From Candidatus Helarchaeota archaeon (GTDB lineage Archaea; Asgardarchaeota; Lokiarchaeia; Helarchaeales; JABXJV01), in assembly GCA_013375355.1 (NCBI GenBank), contig JABXJV010000376.1, positions 1 through 21,971 of the forward strand: a stretch of 21,971 nucleotides of DNA. The letters run 5' to 3'. A program made the translations under genes and the position numbers. This document shows positions 7,495-13,995 of this stretch, piece by piece (position 1 is the first letter of the stretch; each line of letters starts with the position of its first letter). The notes below the pieces were generated by a model. It searched no databases. It was not told the DNA's origin and was given only the letters and a program-made list of their open reading frames with translations.

Positions 7495-8838
7495 TTACAG
7501 TTCATAAGTTACCGTTTCCCAGTCTCCTCCCCAGTCACCGACCCATTCCCGTGCCTGAATAAAAATTCGACAACCTTGTGCTTTAAGTTGATTAACCAAT
7601 TTACTTGGAAAATTCAACGCCTGGCGTTTTCCCAACAATATTTCCTTGAGGTTTTTTAGATTTAAGAACGATTTCGGAAGTGTAGGTAAAGTTGAACTTT
7701 TCAAAGTCAATCCTTCAAGGTTAACAAGATTTCCGAATGACTCTGGGAGATTATATAAACTGTGATTTTCTAACCATAGCCCTTTGAGCGATTTCAAGTT
7801 GCCAATTGAGTCAGGGAGTGCTTTTATAGAATTATCAGATAGATTTAGAAATTCAAGCGATTCTAAATTACCGATCGCCTTAGGGAGTGTTGTTAATCTG
7901 CAATATGCTAATTTTAAACGTTCAAGCGACCTTAATTCCCCAATATCCTCCGGGAGTGTCTTTAACCCGCTGTTCCGCCCCAAATCTAGTTCTTTAAGCC
8001 ATTTTAAATTACCAATCGACTCTGGGACTTTCGTTAATCCTTTGGAATTGATCCCTAATTTCGTGACATGTCCGTTATCAACTACAAATCCAAAGGAATT
8101 TGATAGCAGATATTCAACTTTAGGAATAGGTTCTCCAATCACCTTTTCCAGATCTGCTAACGCCTTTTTTTCTTTATTTGTAATACCATCAATTCTTCCA
8201 GTTTGATTTGTCAATTGTTCCCAAATTTTAATGGAAGTTTTGGTCCAGGGATTATTCTTAATTTTTAGATTTTTTAAATTAGGTATTTTCAATAAGGACT
8301 TCGGGAGAGTCGTTAACTTATTATCATCTAACCATAGTTCTCCGAGCGATTTCAAGTTGCCAATGGTATCAGGCAAAATTGTTAACTGGTTCCCGTGTAA
8401 CAATAATTCTTCAAGCGATTCGAGATCACCAATCGAGTCGGGGAGGCTTGTTAATTTGTTATAACTTAGAGTCAGCTTTTTGAGCGATTTTAGGTTACCA
8501 ATTGACTTCGGGACTTTCTTTAATCCCACATTTCGAATTTCTAAATCAACAACATTTCCATTATAAGCAAAGAATCTAAACGACTTGCGCCAAAATTTAG
8601 ATTTACGGAACTTTCTTCGAAGTTCTTTTTCTAAATCTTCAAGAGCGTATTGTTCTTCAAGTGTAATTGTTTGGCGGCGGAAAATTACTTTTTTCTTTCT
8701 TTCTTCTGCTGTCAACTCTGTTATAGGCGTTCTTTGTTGTTTTACTGTTTTCCTCTTCTTTGCTTGTTTACTTTTCTTCTTGCTCTTTACTTGTTTTTTT
8801 ACCTTTTTTCTCTTTACGGATTTTTTTTTAATGGGCAT
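7495..8838 (-). CDS. LRR protein with Lys-rich N-terminal tail, tandem paralogue of the 1,029-residue gene
   Basis: Interaction protein of 447 residues. A Lys-rich tail covers residues 1-36 and is followed by the cap motif RRQTITLEEQYALEDLE (54-70) and four LRRs to about 200. A second, shorter cap (KEKKALADLE, 222-231) precedes six or seven LRRs to about 415. The end is a C-cap (LKAQGCRIFI) and a short Trp/Gly/Asp-rich stretch, VGDWGGDWE. Residues 1-160 closely match the neighbouring large protein, including KVKKQVK and TVK in the tail, so the pair arose by tandem duplication. The ATG at 8838 is preceded by a run of G suited to ribosome binding. A longer frame to 8883 would overlap the flavoprotein stop and was not chosen. 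It lacks the GPWLWI domain and C-terminal Lys tail of its paralogue. Confidence 0.9.
   Translation of the reverse strand: MPIKKKSVKRKKVKKQVKSKKKSKQAKKRKTVKQQRTPITELTAEERKKKVIFRRQTITLEEQYALEDLEKELRRKFRKSKFWRKSFRFFAYNGNVVDLEIRNVGLKKVPKSIGNLKSLKKLTLSYNKLTSLPDSIGDLESLEELLLHGNQLTILPDTIGNLKSLGELWLDDNKLTTLPKSLLKIPNLKNLKIKNNPWTKTSIKIWEQLTNQTGRIDGITNKEKKALADLEKVIGEPIPKVEYLLSNSFGFVVDNGHVTKLGINSKGLTKVPESIGNLKWLKELDLGRNSGLKTLPEDIGELRSLERLKLAYCRLTTLPKAIGNLESLEFLNLSDNSIKALPDSIGNLKSLKGLWLENHSLYNLPESFGNLVNLEGLTLKSSTLPTLPKSFLNLKNLKEILLGKRQALNFPSKLVNQLKAQGCRIFIQAREWVGDWGGDWETVTYEL
8633..8673. repeat. 41-bp identical segment, copy 2 (cap motif of the 447-residue LRR gene)
   Basis: Identical to 7271-7311 over 41 bases and in the same reading frame. 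Flanking sequence is similar but not identical. Confidence 0.8.
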
Positions 8839-8848
8839 GAAATTTAAC
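8832..8848 (-). repeat. Shared start-site segment, copy 2 (447-residue LRR gene)
   Basis: Identical 17 bases to 2546-2562, including the non-coding leader. This shows that the leader and basic N-terminus moved or were copied together between genes whose central domains differ. Confidence 0.7.
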
Positions 8849-8872
8849 CCCCCCGTTTTAGAATGAAGTAAT

Positions 8873-9988
8873 TTATTCTCCAATCTTGAAGTACAAAGTT
8901 TTAATAGTTTCTTGGCATTCAGCCATCATAGTTTCAATAAGTTCTTTAACGGTTGGCATTGATTCGATTCCTCCAACCGTTTGTCCACCTAAGCATGGTC
9001 CGTTTTCAACATCACCTTTATACGATTTCTCCATGGCCATAAATTTTTCTAACATTTGTTGTTGTAAAATTTTTTGTTGATCAGCATCTACTTGGAATTT
9101 TTCCTGTTTAATCTTCTCTTCTCTAGTTAAAACTTTGGCGTGTTCTAATGCATGCTTATTTTTAATTAATCGAATTGGCCCAAACATACCAGTCGTTATT
9201 ATAGTATCTTCATCTTGTGATTTAAGGATTAATTTCTTGAAATTTGGATGAAAATCACCATCAGATGTGGCGATGAATCTTGTTCCCATTTGGACTGCAT
9301 CAGCTCCAAGTGCGAGCCCGGATGCCAAGGTCTGGCCATTGTAAAACCCACCACCAGCAATGATCGGTTTATCTGGAAAGTGGGCTCGAACGATAGGTAT
9401 TAATACACTGGTATTTACTCCTTCATACGATTGATGCCCGCCTCCTTCGTATCCTACAGCAACGACTCCATCACAACCGGATTTGAAAGTATGTTCTACT
9501 AACCTTAAACACGGTGAAACATGGAAATGTTTTAAATCGTCATTATGTTTTTCATTATTTTTTTTAATCATCTTATTTGGAGGGGCGGGATTACCTGCAG
9601 ATGTAACAATTATTTTAATTTTTTCCCGCATTTCTCTATCTTCTCGCCTCAATTTTAATACACGTCTCAATACACTCTTCCAATCAGCTTGAACTCTGGC
9701 AACACGAATGTTACACCCACAAACAGCACCATCATCAGTTTTATCTCTAATATATTTTAAATCAAGTTCGATTTTCTGGGCAGGAGTTATTGATCTCGCA
9801 TCAGATGCATCACTAATTTCAAAAGTATTTGGGTCAACCTTTGATAAGATTCCCCAATGCGACGTAAGCCCAATACCACCCGAATTTCCAACTTTCACAG
9901 CGGTTTTATAGGTTGAAAAAGGTCCCATTCCAGCTAAAACTATTGGATATTTAACTCCAAACATTTCAGTAATTCTAGTTTTTATCAT
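8873..9988 (-). CDS. Nitronate monooxygenase / FabK-like FMN oxidoreductase
   Basis: Flavin (FMN) TIM-barrel enzyme of the 2-nitropropane dioxygenase family. Members are nitronate monooxygenases, NAD(P)H:quinone reductases or enoyl-ACP reductases, and the substrate cannot be told from sequence. The N-terminus RITEMFGVKYPIVLAGMG is typical. GYEGGGHQ at 179-186 supplies the conserved His185. AGGGFYNG at 211-218 and GADAVQMGTRF at 228-238 bind the FMN phosphate. The C-terminal part carries a Lys/Gln/Glu-rich helical insert (about 290-320) before GGQTVGGIESM. At 371 residues it is a little longer than usual because of this insert. GGAG precedes the ATG. It ends 34 bp before the LRR gene on the same strand, so it may head an operon with both LRR genes; whether that is functional is unclear. 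Confidence 0.88.
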   Translation of the reverse strand: MIKTRITEMFGVKYPIVLAGMGPFSTYKTAVKVGNSGGIGLTSHWGILSKVDPNTFEISDASDARSITPAQKIELDLKYIRDKTDDGAVCGCNIRVARVQADWKSVLRRVLKLRREDREMREKIKIIVTSAGNPAPPNKMIKKNNEKHNDDLKHFHVSPCLRLVEHTFKSGCDGVVAVGYEGGGHQSYEGVNTSVLIPIVRAHFPDKPIIAGGGFYNGQTLASGLALGADAVQMGTRFIATSDGDFHPNFKKLILKSQDEDTIITTGMFGPIRLIKNKHALEHAKVLTREEKIKQEKFQVDADQQKILQQQMLEKFMAMEKSYKGDVENGPCLGGQTVGGIESMPTVKELIETMMAECQETIKTLYFKIGE

Positions 9989-10068
9989 AAAAATCCAACT
10001 CCGTATTTATTTGATTTATATTAATTAGGATTAATTTTTTTTCTTTTTTAATATATATCTACGAAACT

Positions 10069-10078
10069 ATCATATGAT
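10069..10078. promoter_or_regulatory. Palindrome in the divergent flavoprotein/esterase gap
   Basis: ATCATATGAT is a perfect 10-base palindrome 45 bp before the esterase TATA-like box. It is short enough to be chance in AT-rich DNA, but its place between divergent genes makes an operator possible. Confidence 0.15.
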
Positions 10079-10120
10079 GTTTATGTAAAATGAAATTTAA
10101 AAAAAGTCATTGATTAAACG

Positions 10121-10130
10121 TTTTTATAAA
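10121..10130 (+). promoter_or_regulatory. Candidate TATA box for the carboxylesterase gene
   Basis: TTTTTATAAA lies 34-43 bp before the ATG at 10164. A strong Shine-Dalgarno site, GGAGGT at 10151-10156, is seven bases from the ATG, so the predicted leader is only just long enough to hold it. Confidence 0.45.
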
Positions 10131-10163
10131 CCTAACAAACAAAAATTATAGGAGGTTATAGAT

Positions 10164-11717
10164 ATGACGAATATTGTTAATACTAAATCTGGTAAAGTTC
10201 AAGGTTATACAGAAAATGGGTTACAAATATTTAAAGGTATTCCATTTGCTGCTCCACCCATAGGTCCTTTACGTTTTAGCCCACCTGCTCCGAGAGACCC
10301 TTGGAGTGACGTGCTTGATGCAAAAAAATTTGGACCTTATGCGCTGCAAGGGACTAACCCGCTTGCAATGATGCTAAATTGGGACATTTCTAACCAAAGT
10401 GAGGCTGAATGCTTAACTCTTAATATTTGGACACCTGCGACGGATGATAAAAAACGTCCAGTGATGGTGTGGATACATGGTGGTGGTTTTACGATCGGAG
10501 GGTCTGCTGATCCGCTTTACGATGGCTCTGCTTTAGCCCGACGTGGCAATATAGTTGTGGTTTCCATCAATTACCGGTTGGGTGCCTTGGGTTATTTGTA
10601 TATTCCAGGCGTGACTGCTAATGCAGGGCAACTTGATCAGATTGCCGCGTTGGAATGGGTTCGAGATAATATCGAGTCCTTTGGAGGTGATTCTAATAAT
10701 GTCACCATTTTTGGTGAATCTGCAGGAGGTGTTGCAGTTGCAACATTAATCGCCATGCCCACTGCCAAGGGACTTTTTCATCGTGTTATAGCCCAGAGTG
10801 GGGCATGCCACCCTATGCTCTATGGTGCATCTATGGCTAAGAGAATTTCAGAGAAATTGATGACAAAACTTAAGATCGAACCAGGTGATATTGATGCACT
10901 GCGTAAAGTGCCTGTGAAGAAAATTATTAGGGGTCAAAACAAAATTGGCGGTATGATTGGTGATTTTAGCAGAAGAGTTCAAAGTTCGTCGGAAGAAATG
11001 GATATTATGGCATTTTCACCGATTATTGACGGTGATACTTTGCCAAAACATCCCCTTGAGGCAGTACGTGCTGGATATGCAAGTGATGTGAAGTTAATCG
11101 TTGGTACCAATCAAGACGAAATGAAGCTTTTCGCTGCTATGAATCCTGCTTGGCGCAACTTAGACTCTGAAGGATTGGATAAATTCATACAACTTGGTTC
11201 GGGTTTTCTAGGTCAAGATAAAAACAAAGGCAAGCAGTTAATCGAAATATATAAAGAAGCAAGAGAAGAAGGTAGACTTTCGACAACGCCCTATGATCTT
11301 CTGAGTGCCATTTTTACCGATAGTTTCTTTACTATAGGTGCGATTCGCTTAGCCGAAGCTTATTACACCCATCAACCCAATATATACGTTTATTTGTTTA
11401 CTTGGCCGTCACCAGCTTTTGATGGTCAATTTGGTGCTTGCCACGGTCTCGAAATACCCTTCGTTTTTGGCATGCTTCATTCCCCTGGCATGGAAGTTTT
11501 ATTGAAGGGATTAGGTCCTGCTGAAGATTCCCTTAGCGAAAGAATGTTGGATGCTTGGATTGCTTTTGCACGTTCTGGAAATCCAAATCACGCTGGTTTA
11601 CCAAAATGGCCTTCATATAATGTTGAAAAGAGACCGACAATGCTATTTGACAGCGAGATTAAAGTTGTTGATGCACCTTTTAGAAAAGAACTTGCAGCTT
11701 GGGATGGAATATTTTAA
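10164..11717 (+). CDS. Type-B carboxylesterase (para-nitrobenzyl esterase-like)
   Basis: Alpha/beta-hydrolase that hydrolyses carboxylic esters. All catalytic elements are present: oxyanion loop HGGG at 105-108, nucleophile Ser186 in GESAG, acid Glu319 in GTNQDE, and His427 in ACHGLE. The signatures GIPFAAPP (25-32) and AECLTLNIW (81-89) are classic for the family, and 517 residues is the usual length. No signal peptide is visible, so it should be cytoplasmic. The ATG has a near-perfect Shine-Dalgarno site. One line counted by hand (10441-10500) has 28 G or C of 60, against 8 of 60 at 15541-15600, so its base composition stands out from at least part of the window. Type-B esterases are mainly bacterial and eukaryotic, so transfer from bacteria is plausible but unproven. 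It appears to be transcribed alone. Confidence 0.95.
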   Translation: MTNIVNTKSGKVQGYTENGLQIFKGIPFAAPPIGPLRFSPPAPRDPWSDVLDAKKFGPYALQGTNPLAMMLNWDISNQSEAECLTLNIWTPATDDKKRPVMVWIHGGGFTIGGSADPLYDGSALARRGNIVVVSINYRLGALGYLYIPGVTANAGQLDQIAALEWVRDNIESFGGDSNNVTIFGESAGGVAVATLIAMPTAKGLFHRVIAQSGACHPMLYGASMAKRISEKLMTKLKIEPGDIDALRKVPVKKIIRGQNKIGGMIGDFSRRVQSSSEEMDIMAFSPIIDGDTLPKHPLEAVRAGYASDVKLIVGTNQDEMKLFAAMNPAWRNLDSEGLDKFIQLGSGFLGQDKNKGKQLIEIYKEAREEGRLSTTPYDLLSAIFTDSFFTIGAIRLAEAYYTHQPNIYVYLFTWPSPAFDGQFGACHGLEIPFVFGMLHSPGMEVLLKGLGPAEDSLSERMLDAWIAFARSGNPNHAGLPKWPSYNVEKRPTMLFDSEIKVVDAPFRKELAAWDGIF

Positions 11718-11842
11718 ATAAGAATAAAAAATCTCATCAAATCCTATATTTCTATAAATTTTTAAGGAAAACACTTCCATGCAATAAAATACTTTTTATA
11801 ATAAATAAAAAACATTTAATTTGGTAATGTATTGATTAAATA

Positions 11843-11878
11843 AAAAAGAGAATAAATAAAAAATAATTAAATAAAGAG
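11843..11878 (-). terminator. T-rich tract, possible terminator for the small-protein genes
   Basis: On the minus strand this stretch after the 116-residue gene is dominated by T runs, which suit archaeal intrinsic termination. The 11718-11890 gap between convergent genes is otherwise AT-rich with TAAATAAA-like repetition; no ORF or hairpin was seen. Confidence 0.3.
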
Positions 11879-11890
11879 TTTTCTGGTTGT

Positions 11891-12241
11891 TTACCAGCTC
11901 GAAACTTTTACTCGCCATTCATCATTGTTATCAGGGTCTTTATTAATTATGATGGGGACAGGACCGGCTCCTTGTTCTTCTCCTTTTTCATTTAATCTAT
12001 AGAAGAAGAATTTTCTACTATCTTTTTTATGGAACATAGGTCTATCATCTTCATGTCTAAATTTATAGGACCAGCCTTTTTTGTCTATGTATTTTCTCCC
12101 AGTTTTCCACCATTGATTCGAAGATATTCCAATTCTTGATTTCATTATTGTTTTTAGCCATTCTTCCTTATTATTTTCCATAATTAACTGATAATGAAGT
12201 ATTGCGATTTCCTTTGGACCTAAACCAGGTTTTACAGACAT
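11891..12241 (-). CDS. Small unknown protein, paralogue of the next gene (NTF2-like pattern)
   Basis: Not recognised at family level. It has 116 residues with no signal peptide or membrane segment. An N-terminal amphipathic helix (GPKEIAILHYQLIMENNKEEW, about 8-28) is followed by WWKTGRK (44-50), SYKFRHE (58-64), a beta-rich half with FFFYRL (78-83), and PVPIIINKD to EWRVKVSSW at the end. The same order of motifs is in the 152-residue neighbour. Helix followed by strands ending in a D-x-EWR strand resembles NTF2-like or DUF4878-type domains, which is only a fold guess. AGGAAG lies about ten bases before the ATG. It is separated from its paralogue by 118 AT-rich bp, so each gene may have its own promoter. 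Confidence 0.75.
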   Translation of the reverse strand: MSVKPGLGPKEIAILHYQLIMENNKEEWLKTIMKSRIGISSNQWWKTGRKYIDKKGWSYKFRHEDDRPMFHKKDSRKFFFYRLNEKGEEQGAGPVPIIINKDPDNNDEWRVKVSSW

Positions 12242-12359
12242 TTATTATTCTTCCTAAATTTGAGTATTTTTAATAACTGAATTCAATCAAATAATAAAAT
12301 TTTTGGGTAAAATTGTAAAAAAATAATTTCTTTTTAATTTACTTAATAAACTGCTTATT

Positions 12360-12818
12360 CTAATAACTTGCAGTGTCGATTCTCCATTCACCATCGCTTT
12401 CTTCATCTTTTATTACGTGGATTGGAACTTGACCCGTCATTGCAGGTTTTCCGTCCTTGTCTAATCGATTGAAAAAGAACTTTACATAATTTTCTTTTGT
12501 GGTTTCTTCATGTCTAAAAGTATAAGAATATTTATGCTTTGTAACACAACGTCTTCCCGTTAACCACCAGAAACCAGGTGAAGACGAGGGATCCTTAGCA
12601 TTAATTCGAAGTTCTTTTTTAAGGGTCTTAATCCATTCCTCTTGATTATTTTCCATAAGTAATTTATAATGAAGAATAGCGATTTGTTTTGGACTTAGTC
12701 CGGGTTTGACTGTACTGACTTCTTCTTCTTCTTCGGTAATTTTTTCCTCTTCTATTTCCTTTACTTCCTCTTTTTCTAGTTCTTCCTTATCTTCTTCTTC
12801 TCTTTCCTCTTCACTCAA
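12360..12818 (-). CDS. Small unknown protein with acidic N-terminal tail (NTF2-like pattern)
   Basis: Not recognised at family level. Of the first 33 residues, 21 are Glu or Asp, a disordered acidic tail absent from the 116-residue paralogue. The folded part starts at about residue 36 with VKPGLSPKQIAILHYKLLMEN. WWLTGRR (84-90), SYTFRHE (98-104), KFFFNRL (113-119), VPIHVIKDE (131-139) and DGEWRIDTASY (142-152) follow. The start is TTG at 12818, supported by AAGGTGG seven bases upstream. The acidic tail is opposite in charge to the Lys-rich tails of the LRR, TPR and GPWLWI proteins in this window, so electrostatic pairing is conceivable but unsupported by any other evidence. The function is unknown. 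Confidence 0.75.
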   Translation of the reverse strand: MSEEEREEEDKEELEKEEVKEIEEEKITEEEEEVSTVKPGLSPKQIAILHYKLLMENNQEEWIKTLKKELRINAKDPSSSPGFWWLTGRRCVTKHKYSYTFRHEETTKENYVKFFFNRLDKDGKPAMTGQVPIHVIKDEESDGEWRIDTASY

Positions 12819-12895
12819 TTTTCTACCACCTTCAATATTTAATATGAAAATTTGTTGAATAAATAAAAAAATAGAATTATTTTGCCTTAAATAAT

Positions 12896-13540
12896 TTAGA
12901 AGTCATCGACTTCTTCTGCTGTAACTTTCACGCCTGTTGCAATAGAGCTTGTTCCTTTAAAAATCTTCCAATAACCATCTCTATTCTTTTTTAATTCTAC
13001 AGGGGTAGACATATCTTTACCGGCACTCTGGATTACTATAAGTGCTTTTTTCTTTTCAATGCCTTCTTTTATAATTTTTAATTCTAAGTTATCTTCATCA
13101 AGCTCATAATTATTATCAGGTGTTCCGCCCAAATATGACTTTACATTATTTGGATGTTCTCTGATATGATTTAGAAAGTAGAGCTCACCTTTAATATCAA
13201 TCGTTAAGCCAGATGGTGAAGCAGGATCTTTATGGCAATAATTTTTAGGAAGAACAAGAGTTGCCATATATTTTGCATCATCATTACCATTTGCATATTC
13301 TAGGGCAGCAATACAATATAGCAGAATTACTTCTCGTGGATCTGTTCCTTTTTCGTCAAACATCTCTTTAAATTCGTCAAAACCCTTAACCACTGATTTT
13401 TTCAAGGTTTTACTTACTTTTATCGTCTTTATTTTCTTCCAGCCTTTTGATATTTCTTTTCTAGCCATTCTTCTTATATAGGATTCGGCTTTCCATCTTA
13501 AGCTCGACATAATACTTCTTTTGAATCTTTCAAATGTCAA
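12896..13540 (-). CDS. Unknown protein, diverged third member of the small-protein array
   Basis: Not recognised at family level. It has 214 residues. A basic helical N-terminus (1-55, many Lys and Arg) precedes a domain starting with DPREVILLYCIAALEYANG at 67-85. This helix resembles GPKEIAILHYQLIMENN in the two smaller neighbours (P-x-E-I/V, then L-x-Y, then N). The C-terminal half is strand-rich and ends with ALIVIQSAGKD, ELKKNRDGYWKIFKG (182-196) and TSSIATGVK, again like the DGEWRI strand of the neighbours. The proposed start is TTG at 13540; an ATG at 13510 (MSSLRWK) is equally possible and neither has a strong Shine-Dalgarno site. No signal peptide or membrane segment is visible. An NTF2-like fold is a guess. 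Confidence 0.7.
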   Translation of the reverse strand: MTFERFKRSIMSSLRWKAESYIRRMARKEISKGWKKIKTIKVSKTLKKSVVKGFDEFKEMFDEKGTDPREVILLYCIAALEYANGNDDAKYMATLVLPKNYCHKDPASPSGLTIDIKGELYFLNHIREHPNNVKSYLGGTPDNNYELDEDNLELKIIKEGIEKKKALIVIQSAGKDMSTPVELKKNRDGYWKIFKGTSSIATGVKVTAEEVDDF

Positions 13541-13716
13541 TTTTTTTAACCATCTTTTCTAAATTGTTTAAATTTAATGTTATTTAATTTATTTTCATAA
13601 TATTAATAATTCTTGATTTTAGGGAATTATTTATTTTTGTAATATTGATTCTTAATTAAATATTTTCCCAAATAAGGTCTGATCTGATTTTCATTATAAT
13701 TCTATTAAATAATGAA

Positions 13717-13890
13717 CTATTTTTTGGAACTGTATTCTTTTAGGACTTTAGAATAATCTTTTGAATTAAAGGAAAGCCCACATTCTTCACAAACATATTT
13801 TTTATAGTAAAAACGCGCAGTAAACTTTGTTCTTTTTTTACATTTTGGGCAAAAAACATAGTGAGTTGTTTCAAATGTAGACGGTTCCAT
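13717..13890 (-). CDS. 57-residue zinc-ribbon protein
   Basis: Small protein with two CxxC pairs: CPKC at residues 14-17 and CEEC at 34-37. They are separated by a basic, aromatic stretch (KKRTKFTARFYYKKYV), the standard layout of a zinc ribbon. The start is the ATG at 13890 and the stop is TAG. The remainder is hydrophilic and Lys-rich (SKVLKEYSSKK). Such short zinc ribbons often act in transcription, translation or nucleic-acid binding, but nothing here fixes the role. It lies about 105 bp downstream of the beta-helix gene on the same strand and about 180 bp upstream of the 214-residue gene. The coding case rests on the intact cysteine pattern and good codon structure. Confidence 0.7.
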   Translation of the reverse strand: MEPSTFETTHYVFCPKCKKRTKFTARFYYKKYVCEECGLSFNSKDYSKVLKEYSSKK

Positions 13891-13995
13891 ATCAAATCAT
13901 AGTAAATAAAAATTTAAAAATCTTCATAAAATTCGATTTTAATGGATATTTTAATAAAGTTCTCAAAAAAATTAAAAAAAAAGGAGAGTTTAACT

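Noticed and set aside
4829..8464. Plus-strand ORFs antisense to the LRR genes (4829-5290, 5450-5692, 7784-8206, 8231-8464)
   Set aside because: They are complements of the regular LRR codon pattern, repeat the same SDFKLPIxSGxxVN-like string, and have no ribosome binding sites. They are shadows.
4950..8540. Regular periodicity that could look like a CRISPR or satellite array
   Set aside because: The period is about 69 bp and degenerate, exactly one 23-residue LRR, and the reading frame is intact throughout.
8585..8866. Hydrophobic Phe-rich plus-strand ORFs opposite Lys-rich tails (also 1915-2151), resembling small membrane toxins
   Set aside because: Complement of A-rich Lys codons automatically gives Phe and Leu codons; the minus-strand genes fully explain the sequence.
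9483..9911. Plus-strand ORFs inside the flavoprotein gene (9483-9692, 9708-9911)
   Set aside because: Antisense to a gene with complete family motifs, and no recognisable features of their own.
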